Assembly: GCA_030789695.1 (NCBI GenBank)
Contig: CM061142.1
Span: forward strand, 356,599,486 to 356,663,485
Length of the DNA stretch: 64,000 nucleotides
DNA from: Scilla litardierei
Taxonomy: Eukaryota > Streptophyta > Magnoliopsida > Asparagales > Asparagaceae
Direction of reading: 5' to 3'
Shown one piece after another: positions 31,967 to 44,200 of the stretch (position 1 is the first letter of the stretch; the number at the start of each line of letters is the position of its first letter). Below the pieces are notes generated by a model, which saw only the letters and a list, made by a program, of their open reading frames with translations, was not told the origin of the DNA and searched no databases. A program made the translations under genes and the position numbers.

Positions 31967-34900
31967 GGTTTTGTTGGTGGCCCATGCAGGTCCAGTCTTG
32001 CAATTGCGAATTAACGAAACAACGATAATAACGGAATGTCCATTAAATAAATTGCAACATCCGAGTCATAAGCCCTGAGTCTAGTTGTTTTCTTAGGACA
32101 CTAGGTGATAAGAAGGCCTAGTTAGACGTCTGTGCTTGCTAGTTAGAGGCCCTGATTGTAGTTAGACTCCCTTTTAACAATTGATTTAATCGTCGTAGGA
32201 GTTACCTTAGTGGTCCTTGCCTAACCCCGACCATATTAGACTTCTAGATTTTCCTTTAGTCGTTCGCTTGGGCTCATCGATTTCGGACCAAGATGAACGC
32301 ACTTCGTTTCCGTCTAACCTTTGGAAGTCTTAGCGCCTAGTTCCTAATCTTTAGTTGGTCGACCGTAGGAGTTTCCCCGTAGACTCTTCTGATTCATATC
32401 CTAGGCGTAGGTATGATTTGATCATCCAACCAATTTCCTTGCCTCGATTCACGAGTTCGCACCGTGACGATCATCGTCAATTTCCGAACATCGCCATTGC
32501 AAAACTTGAACCTTCTGAAAGTATTTTTCAATCTTCTCGTCCACTAAGTTTAATTTTGTTCAAAATTTTAATATACTTATACTTCATACTCCTTCATTGG
32601 TCTAAATTTTAAAACGCTTGTCGGAATTTTTTGGAATACTAGTTTATAGTATTTTCCCAGCCTACGTTTTTCGTACTTAGGTAAATGCGTCGTCCCTTCA
32701 TATATTAATTCTGAACCGTACTTTTATTTTGCCCTATTTGATTTATGATTTGCCTTCTTATTTATGCCATTCGAATGATACGTTGTGTTTACTTTAATAT
32801 ACTTTCAAGACACATGGAATTTCAGCTTTCAGCAAGTTGGTTTTGCTCGTCGATTTTTGCAAAATTACTATTTTCATAACCACTTCCTAATTTAGACCCT
32901 CCATGATTTGATTTTAAAGACTTGCTATTCGATCTTGATAATTCTACTACTAAGTCATTATTATTATTTCTCAGTGCACCATACATACTTTCAATTATTT
33001 TTATATTCGTACCAGACTGGTTGTGCTCGTATATTAAGAACCTTGTGTAAATCAGTTTCTCATTTTTGGCAAATCCTGATTTCTCTAAAAGAAATTTCAA
33101 TATTGATTTTCCATAGCCTAAAAGTTTTGAAAGCATTTAACATGAGTTTAAATTTTTCCGTTACTTGATTTCATTCTTCGACTTTCCAAAACTTTTTGAC
33201 AAAATTATATTAAATTACTGACGTATAAATTTCCTAAACCACATCCTTAATACTCGTGTAAATGATTTACTTCCTTTCTTAATGATTTTCGATAAGCCAA
33301 TAAAACACTTTCTCTTATTATGAATATTTGACTCAAACTTATTTTGAACGACTCGTTTTATCGATCTCCAAATATTCCTTTTCAGACCGGGATTTCAACT
33401 TTTGAAGTACAACAGTTTTCAGATTTCGCGTATTTTAGCTTGTGCCATTCACCCTATTTCCTTTTCTGTATCCTATTTAAGCATCACTACATCTCCTTTT
33501 CCTTCAACCTAAACATCACCATTGAGTCAATGTTTCGTCTAACCAAGCTGTCTCCTTGTACTCGTCATGTCTGAACTCGTGCTTATCGATCCTTCCCTCG
33601 TCACGCTCCCGATCTCTCTTTATTGCTTAGGCCTTAGGATCCTTCAATGTCTGTGTCAACTCTTAGTTGTTAGTAGACCCTTGGACCCTTGTGAGGTTGT
33701 CGTGGTGCACGTACCTAAGTTGTGTACGTGGGCTTGAATGAAGATCCCCATAGTATATTGATGTTTGCCTATTGAGTGATATATATATATATACCCGGAG
33801 TTATTCGTAATAGTATGAAGTTGTGGTGTGTTAGTAGTTATAAATTTTTGTGTGGATAGATATACTATACTAGGGATGCCTGTGTATATAAGAGTTAGCG
33901 TTGAAATATCTAAGTTGTGTATGTAGTAAGAGATACTTATAATGGTTGAAATAAATGATTGGTAAAGCTATGTGTATGTTAGTAGTGATAATAATAAGAG
34001 TACGCATGGTTAAGAGGGTAGGCCTATTATGGGATCTATATGTTAGCACGTATGAGTGTGTGCACGTATGTGGGTATGTATTGTGTTTAGACGTAAGTAG
34101 TTATGTTTTGTTGCCTGAGTATATAAGTGTTATGCATATGGTAGTAGGTTATAATTTTGATTAGTATTGTTTGCTTTTCGGGATGTTTCATGCGTGCATA
34201 CCGTGAGGTATACACGACTATTGCACATCTTAATTATGTATGTATAGGTGTATTAGTATACTAATTATAGGTAGTAGGCTATGGTGTGAATATATACATT
34301 ATTTATGTGTGACTATACGGTGAATGTTTGTACTAGAGAGGGTATTATAAATATGTGGGTGCTGATGTCTGTAATGTTATTATTATGGTATATAATTAGA
34401 TTGAACTATGTGGGTGTTATCTGACTAAACATTAAGTGTGACTGATTTATGGAATGTATATGGTTGTATTGGTAGATGTATATATATGGGAGTGGTATTG
34501 GTATAGGTATGAATGTCGTGTTACATATATAGAATATTCTAATTGAGTCTCACTCAAGCTTGAGTGGGTATACTCTAAGTATATTGAATGTATGTTTGTA
34601 GTTCGAATATAGCAATGTTTGATGTATGTATAGCGATAGGAGTGTTTGTGCCTGGTTGTGCTACGCACATGATTGTGGGTCGCTACGCCAGTATATAGTT
34701 ATAGGTGCTGGTCTTGTGGTATATCTATTTACTCAGGACTTGCTTGTGTGAACGTATGTGTACTAGCTAAAACTAGGTGTGTATGTGTGCTAGTTATATA
34801 ATGGTATGATTGGTGTATGTAAATGAAATGTTAGCGTGTATGGGTGTGCACCATGCACGGGTAAGTATGTGCTTAGTTATAGGTATTGATGACTATGATA

Positions 34901-35477
34901 TATGTGGCGTGTCGTAAATGCAGTTATAGGACCGTACGTGAGGTGAATGTATGGTGAAATATTTGAATGCATTGAATGGCTATATATCGTGAAATTATAG
35001 TAGTGGTGAATGTATATTAGATATAGTGAATTTGATTTAATAATGGTATGGTGTGACTATATGTGCTGAGATGATGGTATTGGATGAATATTAGAGGGTA
35101 GTGTACCCTTGAGGTTTGTGCATAGGTAGCTATCTATACGTAGAGCAATGATTGTATTTGCTAGTATGAGATCATACCTATATAAGTATCTGAACTATTG
35201 TTTTGTGAGTAGCAGTTATATAAGGGATGTATGTTTATATACCTGATTGAAATACATGTATGAATTTGACTTACCATAATAGGTATAAGTGTATACGTAT
35301 GTGAATGTATATGTATACGTGGTGGTAGTGTTAATGTTTGACTACCTAGTGCGTATATGAGCACTTGTAATGACTATACTTGGTTTAAATTATAATGTGG
35401 CTTGATTGGGGTAGTTACTAGAGTAACTAGCTATATTAGAAAGTCCGAGGACGGACTTTATTCTAAGGTGGGGAGGA
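31967..35477 (+). other. T1 internal region 2 (non-coding)
   Basis: 3511 bp. It matches internal 1 except for about a dozen substitutions by eye and two length differences that together account for the 21-bp gap: one copy of a 17-bp repeat and two TA units. Confidence 0.9.
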
Positions 35478-38464
35478 TGTAACGACCACTTTTCGTGGTA
35501 AGTTGTTCGTGCACGTGCTTTTGTCCGTGCACGTGTTTGTTTTAGACTTTGGTTGTTTGTGAACACTTTTGTGTGATATGCCGTTGTGAACGTCTCTGAG
35601 AGTATTAAATAGTGGCACTAATTTGGAACGACGTTTCTCGAGTCGTTTTTCCACAATTTAAACTTACTCGATGAGACGTGACGATTCTCACTCTTGACGG
35701 GAGACGTTTCTATTTTTAGTTTCGTCGTCCGACGTCGAAATTGAGTTCCGTCTTCTTAGTTAGCTCACATTCATTGCCACGATCACCACGATATTTATTT
35801 TATAATTTTTGGAGTTTATTTGACCACTTTTATATTTTTAACAAGCTTTAAAATATTTTTAATAATTAATTTATAAATTATTTTCGGCCAAATAAAATTT
35901 ATTTAAGTTTTAAACGTTTTAAAAAATTTTTGAGCCAATTTCCAGCTCATTTGGACCAGGTCAAATCCTTGGGTGAGTTGGAGTAGTTGGAATTAAAATT
36001 TTAAATTATTTTAATATTCTAATCCTATTAGATTTAGCCCTAGACCAAGTCAACCCATCTATACTATATAAGCAACCCCTAGGAAGTCCTATTTTCGCAA
36101 GAAATTAGCCCTAGCCTCTTCCAAACTCAAATTGGACGTTGCGACGATTCGTCGCAACGTTGCGACGTTCAGCCACCGCAGCGACCGAAGGAAACGGCCC
36201 CGTTCCCCGCTCCGACCGTAGCCCCGCCCCGCAACAAGCCGCTCCGCATCGCTGCAGCCGCTAGCCGCTCCGTTCCCTCGGTCTGACCGAGGGATTGGCC
36301 CGCACCAAGCAGCTCCGCAACGCAGCACAACGCTCGCACCGTCGCCCGCTTGTCGACCCGCTCCGCAGCCCGCACGACCGACCCGCTGATCCGCATCGAC
36401 CGCTGTTGCAAGCGCTGCAACGTTGCAACGCTGCCCCGCCCCGCATCCAAGCGCCTGACCGAGGCTTCCCATCGATCTGACCGAGAAGAAACCCCGCACC
36501 AAGCACTGCACCGCAGCCGCTGCACAGCCCAAACGTCGCAGCCCCGCATTTTGAGCGCACGACCGACGGATCTCCCCGCATTGGCTGTGTACGACCGAGA
36601 GCCACTCGTCGCAACCCCGCATCCGTCGCACCGCTTGCCACCGTGGGCCCCCCAAGTTCTCCAGAGTTATTGTGGGTCCCCCAAAGGCCCCTAGGACTAC
36701 TGTGGGCCCCACCTAGGTGCTTGCTCTTTGAGGATTCGTCGCGTACGACGTCGTCGCACGTCGTAGCCCGTCGTCGCACGTGCGAGCTTTGGAATCTGGA
36801 ATCGTCGCCCGGTCGATTGCTCTGAAATTTCCAGCGAGGAATCTAATTGGAATCTGGACTTGGAGCGCGATCTTTTATTCCAACCCCCGGCGTCGCTACC
36901 CGACGCCGGTGTAGCTTTCGCGTCGTGTTGAGGTAACGCTTTGCACCCCTAGGACCCCCAACCCAATGCATGCTAATCAAGACTAAAATCAGTATTTTTA
37001 AAGTATTTTAAATGTTTTAAATTCACTAATCAAGATTAATAATATGGACTTTAGGCCGGTGGACTTGTGCACGTAGGATAATTGTGATTTTTGGACTCAT
37101 TGGACGGTGTGCTCAGACGTCGTAATTGCAGGCAAGTGAAACTTGCCAACTCTTGTGTAGGGCCATGTTTTTAGGCCACTTCCTTGCTTTTAGCGTAAAA
37201 GAGACTAGTCAGTGAAATGATAGCTGGCTAGACGCCTACTTGATCTAGTTTGACAACGAAACTAGATCCGTCACCTAATTGATCTAGCTTGACAACGAAG
37301 CTAGATCCACCCCTTTAAACTTGTTGTTCATGCATACTAAACTGTCACGTTTACTTTCCTTATCTGTGCGCACTTTTAACTGCCATGCATTGCATTCTAC
37401 ATGTCATCCAAGTTGAATATTGCATTCGTAGCACACGCTACATACTTGTACTTGCTTGTCCTGGCTAGGTGCACCCCTATGCCATCATGAAAAACACTTC
37501 CTGGCTCGTGTTCCAGAAGCGAGCATTACCGTTCGGGGGTAAGGCCCTGGCTCGATACACGTGGGATGGGGTAAGAGTTAAGCGGCCAATCAGCTGGGAG
37601 TCTGCCTGATCAGCAACTGCAGCTGTAAGGCGTAAAATCTGGGTGGGGCGGAGTTAAGCGACCAATCAGTGTGAAAGAAAGTCATTTCAGCTGTAAGGCG
37701 TAAACTCTGGGTGGGGCGGAGTTAAGCGACCAATCAGTGTGAAAGAAAGTCATTTCAGCTGTAAGGCGTAAACTCTGCACTTGACATGAAAACATGACTA
37801 GAGAAATCCTTGTAAATATTATTAGTCTTGCCACACTTGCCATGCCATGCTAGTTTACTTGTTGTTTTCTTTACCTGCTGCACTCAAACTTTAACTGCCA
37901 TGTCATTGCATCATGCTAGAACTGCTAGGTTGCTTTACTTTCAGTTTCAGTTTCCTTGCACAAGTCTCTTGTAGACTTGCTGACATGTGCCCCTTGCTCT
38001 TTTGGGTGTCACATGTTAGACCCTGAGCCAGAGACCGTTGCTGAGTACGTGATGATTTGCTGACGCTGAGTCTGAGTCCATGATTGCCCAGGAGGATTTT
38101 GGTGGACACCGGTGACCATTCTTTGAATCTTTGTTGAGCTTTATTTTGTTTTAGGCCTTTTGTTAGTTGTTGGTGTGCAGCACCGTTGCTTTGTACGCTG
38201 TACTTTTGTTGGCCATGTTTGGGCCTTTGGTTTTTTTTTCTTTTAGCCTGGTGGCTTTTCTGCGATGTTGGAATTTATATTTATGGATATTCTGAGATTA
38301 TTCTTTAGTCTCATTTCATTATTATTATCTTGTTTCGCTCGCGTTGCAAGGACCTGCAGTTTTAAATTTGTTCGACGCTTATCGGACTTGCAGCTTTGTA
38401 GCTTCAAGTCAGAGCGGACCTTCTCACGCTTCGCCTCCATATTTTTGGGAAGCGGGGCGTGACA
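35478..38464 (+). repeat. T1 LTR3
   Basis: 2987 bp, with a 1-bp deletion near 36123 relative to the other two LTRs. It ends GTGACA, followed by the right TSD copy CATAT. Confidence 0.93.
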
Positions 38465-38535
38465 CATATTAGTTGTTTTGGGTCGAAGGCGCATGCATCA
38501 AATTTGTTGTTTCGTGCTGATTTGTTGTTGTTTAA
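38465..38535 (+). repeat. Minisatellite near the Helitron 3' end (right part)
   Basis: Continues the 22165-22458 array after the T1 insertion, with GTCGAAGGCGCATGCATC and AATTTGTTGTTTCGTGCTG units. Confidence 0.8.
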
Positions 38536-38597
38536 ATTTTGTCAGTGGATATAATTTTTGGGGGAACAAAGATTTCGCGGTGAAAATCTTAAGTGAA

Positions 38598-38626
38598 CCG
38601 TGCCCGCGGGCACGGGTTATGACTAG
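38598..38626 (+). other. Helitron 3' terminus: palindrome plus CTAG
   Basis: CCGTGCCCGCGGGCACGG (38598-38615) is a perfect palindrome followed by GTTATGA and CTAG, then a T in the flank. This combination of a GC-rich hairpin, short spacer and CTRR is the diagnostic end of plant Helitrons. Confidence 0.8.
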
Positions 38627-38759
38627 TATATATATGTGTGCATATATTTTCTTCTTTATATCTTTTTTCTTTATATACACAAGATAAACTCAATATATAA
38701 AAGGAAGCCTATGCATCCCAGACCAGAAGATCTTAGGGCATCGGGTTATGAAGAACCCC
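38627..38759 (-). mobile_element. Middle piece of Athila-like element A1
   Basis: The reverse complement of 38700-38759 joined to 58985 onward matches A2 around 60880-60965 (shared words include GATCTTAG-GCATCGG and ATGCATCCCAGA). The flanks of the Helitron and of T3 are therefore both A1 sequence. The TSD copy ACCCC of T3 is 38755-38759. Confidence 0.7.
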
Positions 38760-40497
38760 TGTCACGCTCCGCTTCCCTAAAATGGAGGCGAGACGTGAGA
38801 AGGTCCGCTCAAACGTGGAGCTGTGAAGCTGCACGCCTGATAAGCGTCAATTTAGTATAAGCAGGTCCCTGTAATCGCAAAAGGAACAACAACAACAATA
38901 ATAATAAAGAAACAGATACGAAATACCAATCCCAAAGTTTATCCGCAAAATATTCAACATCACAGAAAAGCCACCAGGCTAACATGAAAGAGTCTAAGGC
39001 CCAGAACAAGGCCAAACAAAAGCAACACAAACATAACAGAGTATCAAACTAGGTGCCACGCACCGACAACTAAGCAGTCTAACAAAAGAAGCTAAACAAA
39101 GACACTAAGACTGATCCCCAGTGTCAACGAAATCCTCGATCAACGCGGGTTCTGACTCAGCGTCAGCGAACACCTCGTCCTCAGCAAGTAACTCAGGCTC
39201 GGGCTCTAACATGTGTCACCCAAAAGAGAAAAGGGGCACATGTCAGCAAGTCGAAAGACTTGTGCAAGGAAACAGAAAGAAGGTAAACTAGCAACCTAGC
39301 AGTTAAAGTATGGTGCATGACAAGTAAAGTAAGGTGGTAACAAGTAGAGTAAGGTAAAGTGCAAGTAGCAAGTATCAAGTAGTAGGGGTGACGTGTAATG
39401 TCAAGTAACAAGTAAAGTACAAGGGATCACTCAACGAGTGCCCTATTGCCCTCAGGCTGTGTTTAAGTATCAAGTACAAGGGATCACTCAACGAGTGCCC
39501 TATTGCCCTCAGGCTGTGATGAGCTCGTCTTCTGGAACACGAGCCAGAAAGTGTATTTGGCAAGGATGGTGCCCACGCAAGGTGGGTGCCTAGCCGGGAC
39601 GAATGGTATAAGTATGTAGCGAAGCTATGCAATCACGATGAGTATTCAAGCATGCAATGACATGAGCAGATATTCGCGTACCGTTAATTGTATTTAAACG
39701 TGACAGGCAAAATGCAATGACATGAACATATTCGCGTACCGTTAATTGAAATTAAACATGGCAGTTATAATGCAATAACAGTTAAGGATGCATGGATGAC
39801 ATGAACAGTTAATACGCGTACCGTTAAGGGAAAGTAAACATGACATACAAGCATGATGAGGGTGACGGACCAAGCTTCGTTGTCAAGCTAGGTCAATGGC
39901 GTCTAGACGGCTATACTTTCACCGTCTAGTCTCTTTTACGCTAAAGCAAGGTAAATGGCCTAAGACATGGCCTAAATCAAGGGATGCAAGTTTCACTTGC
40001 CTGATACCGGGATTGACGAGCAATGAAGATCGTCACACAAGCTAACTACGGAATGGATCACTGTTATGGCAAAACAATCTTTAGCGCAATGATTCTAAAT
40101 AGGTTTCTTATTAGAACCCTAATCATCTAACAATCCATTTTATTAGGGTTTCACAATGTCAATGTGGGTTATGCTAAAACTAAAGGAATCGAGTATTACC
40201 GCGTAGGGAACGGGAGAATAACGCCGAGCAACCACGGTGACGGAAGAAACGCTCCGGGGAACCTAGGGTTCAGATCTGGAAATGATTAGAGAAGTTTGGA
40301 GAAATAGGGGTTTGGGGGATTTTGGGGATTTGATGGAGATTTGGGGAAGAAGAGAGGTAGAATGGGTTGAGGGAGGGTTTGGATGATGGAGGATGAGCTT
40401 GGGATGAAGGATTAATGGTTTGAGGAAGATGGGGGCTCAATGGGGGAGAAATTAGGGTTTTAGGTCGTGAGGGAGGAGAAGAAAACGTTTGGAGGGG

Positions 40498-40505
40498 TAT
40501 TTATA
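40498..40505 (-). promoter_or_regulatory. TATA box of the T3 LTR
   Basis: TATAAATA on the minus strand, about 45 bp downstream of the palindrome array. The same arrangement is at 58247-58254 in the other LTR. Confidence 0.75.
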
Positions 40506-40549
40506 GAGTTTGGTGGTGGCTAAGGCAAAACTAGGGTTTCCTGCACTGC

Positions 40550-40972
40550 TTAGTCGGTCAAAGAACAACTGTTGACCGACTAGTTTGAGAACTAGTCGGT
40601 CGGTTGACCAACGCAGACCGACTAAGTGTAAACAGTAGCTCTAGTCGAAAACCTGAACTAAGAGTTAGTCGGTCCAAGGACAACTACTGACCGACTAGTT
40701 TGACATCTAGTCGGTCGATGAACGTTCTTAGACCGACTAAGAGTAAACAGTAACTAGTGTCAAAAATAGTTGATGAGTTAATCGGTTAAAGAAGCATTGC
40801 CGACCGACTAGTTTGCAACCTAGTCGGTCAACCAACGTTCTTAGACCGACTAACGACAAACAGTAACTCCAGAATAATTTAGAAAGCCAACTAGTCGGTT
40901 CAAGAAGGTTTACCGACCGACTGGATCGTCATCTAGTCGGTCGGTGGCCCTTCTTACACCGGCTAATTAGCA
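40550..40972 (-). promoter_or_regulatory. Array of 16 alternating TAGTCGGTC/GACCGACTA sites in T3 U3
   Basis: Four tandem units (starting 40550, 40665, 40778 and 40891; period 113-115 bp) each hold four half-sites in forward-reverse-forward-reverse order. A copy lies at about 58298-58723 in the other LTR. Half-sites are better conserved than the spacers between them. Confidence 0.85.
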
Positions 40973-41236
40973 CCAAAAGTTCCGATATGGAGCGCGGAGC
41001 TCCGGGATCTATTCCTAAGACTCCTAGGCTTGATCTAACAATAAGATATGACCAATACGAAGCCCGTCACGAATGACTTGCTCCAAAATCGACGATCCTA
41101 CGGAAGAAGCTAAGAAAACACGACGATATGATCGAAAATGAAAGTTATGGAGACGAAAACCACATATAAGGAGAAAATCCATCAAAACATATAATATAAT
41201 ATAATAAATCCAGATACAAGAAAACCAGTCGTTACA

Positions 41237-41274
41237 TCCTCCCCAACTTAAGAAAAATTCCGTCCTCGGAATTT
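41237..41274 (-). other. Hairpin and polypurine tract before the T3 3' LTR
   Basis: On the minus strand AAATTCCG-AGGA-CGGAATTT (41274-41255) precedes the purine tract AAGTTGGGGAGGA (41249-41237) and the LTR. It corresponds to the T1 hairpin with the same loop and one compensated pair change. Confidence 0.85.
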
Positions 41275-41282
41275 CCCAACAC

Positions 41283-44200
41283 TCACGTGTCCGGAAACAA
41301 AAGTGGGAAACGCTCTCGCATCTCATCCTTATTCTCCCAAGTAGACTCTCCGGGCGAGCCGTGTCGCCACATCATTCTCACAAGATTGACAACCTTGTTC
41401 CGAAGTGACTTCTGACGCCTGTCCAAAATCTGTACTGGATGCTGGTTATACGTCATGTCGGGGTGAACGGTGATCTCCGAGAAATCCACAGCATGAGATG
41501 GATCACTAATGTATCGACGAAGCTGCGACACATGGAAAACATTGTGAACTCCCTCCAAAGATGGCGGCAAGGCTAAGCGATAAGCTACCTCGCCAACTCT
41601 CTCCAGAATGTCAAACGGTCCAATGTATCGCGAGCTCAACTTCCCTCGCTTCCCAAAACGAATCACACCACGATTCGGGGAAATCTTCAGAAACACATGG
41701 TCTCCCGGCTGAAACTCCAAAGGACGACGTTTAGCATCCGCCCAATGCTTAAAACGGTCCTGAGCAATCCTCAACCTCTCCCGAATGATCCTGATGATAT
41801 CCACAGCCTCCACAATCATCTCAGGTCCCAACAGCTCCCGATCACCAACGTCATTCCAAATCAATGGCGATCGACATTTCCTCCCATACAAAGCGGTGAA
41901 AGGCGCCATGCCAATAGACGCCTGGTAGCTGTTGTTGTAAGAGAACTCCACCAAGTGTAGATGGTCCTCCCACGAACCCTTGAAATCTAACATGCACGCC
42001 CTCAGCATGTCCTCCAAAATCTGAATCGTCCTCTCGGACTGGCCATCCGTCTGCGGATGGTACGTCGTGCTGAAACTCAGACGCGTACCCAAACTCTTCT
42101 GCAAACTCTGCCAGAACTGAGATGTGAACCTCGTGTCCTTGTCTGACACGATGCTCACGGGGACTCTGTGAAGTCGCACAACCTCCTGCACGATTCACGT
42201 TACATCACTATCCAAACTAGGAAAAGGAAATAAAAACGGAGGGTAAAGGAATTTACCTCCATATATCTCCTCGCTAGCGCCTCAGTGGACTGTCCCACTC
42301 GGAATGGAATAAAGTGCACGGACTTGGTCAATCGATCTACGATCACCCAAATCGCGTCATTCTGCTTCGGACTCCGAGGTAGTCCAGTCACGAAATCCAT
42401 AGTGATGTGTTGCCATTTCCACTCCGGAATCGGAAGCAGTTGTAGCAACCCGACCGTACGCTGATGCTCTGCCTTCACTTGCTGGCAAACCAGACACTTG
42501 GCCACACTCCGAGCCACACTCCTCTTCATACCATGCCACCAATAGTTCAGACGAAGATCCTGGTATATCTTGGTGCCACCAGGATGCACAGAATACGGCG
42601 AACTGTGTGCCTCCACCATCAACTCCTCTCTAATATTCCCAGCTGGCACACACAACCTGGCTCCAAACCTCAGCGAGCCATCCTCATGAATCAAAAAGTC
42701 AGTCCGCAGACCGGCTTCCACCTGCTCCCGAATCTTCACCAGCTTCGGATCCTTAGCCTGTCCAGCCTTAATCCGATCCATGATCGTCGACTGTACCTGC
42801 ATGTACATCAATGAAGAAGCCTCCCCAGGAAGAACAATCTCAACACCAGACTCGCAAAAATCATGCTGCAATCTCCACTGCGAGGTCAAGATCATCACCG
42901 TTGGAAGCCTACTCAGCGCATCAGGAACCACATTCACCTTGCCAGGGTGAAACTGCAAATCAATATCATAATCCGCCATAAGCTCCAACCATCGACGATG
43001 TCGCATGTTGAGCTCCTTCTGAGTAAAAATATACTTCAAGCTTTTGTGATCGGTGAAAATCTTCACTTTCTCACTCAGCAGGAAGTGCCTCCAAATCTTG
43101 AGCGCAAACACAACAGCAGCCAACTCCAAATCATGCGTCGGGTAATTCTTCTCATGAACCTTAAGCTGACGAGAAGCATAAGCCATAACATGCCCGTGCT
43201 GATGCAACACACAACCGAGACCCTTACCAGAAGCATCGCAAAAGATCTCGAATCCACCGCTGCGATCAGGCACAACAAGAACAGGGGCAGTCATCAGCCT
43301 CTCCCTCAGAACACCAAAAGCACTCTCACAATCACCCGACCAAACAAAAGGAACATCCTTCCATGTCAACCTGGTCATCGGCTCAGCAATACGGGAAAAG
43401 TCCTTAATGAATCGCCGATAGTAACCAGCAAGCCCAAGGAAATTTCGAATCTCAGACGCTGACGACGAAACGGGCCACTCTCTGATGGCCCTAATCTTCT
43501 CGGGATCCACTGAAATACCATCTCCAGTCACCACATGCCCAAGAAAAGCAACTCTATCCAGCCAAAACTCGCACTTTGAAAACTTAGCATACAACCGATG
43601 CTTCCTCAGAATCTCCAATACCGTCCTCAAGTGCGAGGCATGCTCTTCATCTGACTTCGAATAGATCAGGATGTCGTCAATAAAGATAACGCCAAACTTA
43701 TCTAAAAAGTCGTAGAAAATCAGGTTCATCAGATTCATGAAAACTGCGGGTGCGTTAGTTACGCCGAAAGGCATAACCACAAACTCGTAGTGTCCATACT
43801 TCGTCCTGAACGCTGTCTTCGGAACATCTCCCTTCTTCACCTTCAACTGATGGTAACCACTCCTCAAATCCAATTTAGAAAACACCCTCAAACCTCCTAG
43901 CTGATCAAAGATATCATCGAAGCGAGGCAACGGGTATTTATTCTTGATGGTCACCGCATTCAGCTCCCGATAGTCCATGCACATGCGACGCGAACCATCC
44001 TTCTTCTTCACCAACAACACCGGTGCTCCCCACGGAGACACACTAGGATTGATATAACCCTTCTGCAAAAGCTCATCCAGCTGCTTCCTCAATTCCTCCA
44101 ACTCAGCGGGTGCCATTCGATACGGCGCCTTCGAAATCGGCTGCGCTCCCGGAACAAGATCAATGGAAAATTCTAAAGCTTGATCAGGTGTCAAACCAGA

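Larger units (their letters stand above)
22459..38464 (+). mobile_element. T1: non-coding LTR element with three LTRs and two internal regions
   Basis: A single TSD, CATAT, flanks the whole block (22454-22458 and 38465-38469). Inside are LTR1 (22459-25446), internal 1 (25447-28978), LTR2 (28979-31966), internal 2 (31967-35477) and LTR3 (35478-38464). No gag or pol homology is present. LTR termini, the first 120 bp of the internal region and the polypurine tract resemble those of the coding element T2, so T1 fits a large retrotransposon derivative using T2/T3-type proteins. Each LTR has about eight to ten private differences by eye. Confidence 0.9.
3201..38626 (+). mobile_element. Probable gene-capturing Helitron (contains CP1 and T1)
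   Basis: The 3' end is strong: the 18-bp perfect palindrome CCGTGCCCGCGGGCACGG (38598-38615), seven bases, then CTAG followed by T, as in plant Helitrons. The left border is inferred: Athila A1 sequence ends at the TA tract near 3130-3200 and resumes after 38626. The sequence after the tract, CTATAAAACACAACC, resembles Helitron 5' ends, but a clean 5' TC is not seen. Removing CP1 and T1 with one TSD copy each leaves about 12.6 kb. I see no Rep/helicase coding, so it would be non-autonomous. Fragments of at least five unrelated genes lie inside, on both strands, which is typical of gene-capturing Helitrons. Confidence 0.6.
38760..41236 (-). repeat. T3 3' LTR
   Basis: TGTAACGACTGG...GCGTGACA on the minus strand. 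U3 holds a 114-bp tandem array of TAGTCGGTC palindromes (40550-40972), and a TATAAATA box lies at 40498-40505. The LTR also has a 57-bp duplication (39415-39520), a GCGTACCGTTAA repeat (39650-39845) and a hairpin (39868-39894). Confidence 0.93.

Noticed and set aside
22459..38464. T1 as a host gene cluster or segmental duplication
   Set aside because: A single TSD, LTR termini, a shared leader start and polypurine tracts explain it as a retrotransposon tandem.
40550..40972. Reading the T3 palindrome array as a CRISPR or satellite array
   Set aside because: It is confined to the U3 of both LTRs of one element at the same place relative to the TATA box, so it is part of the LTR.
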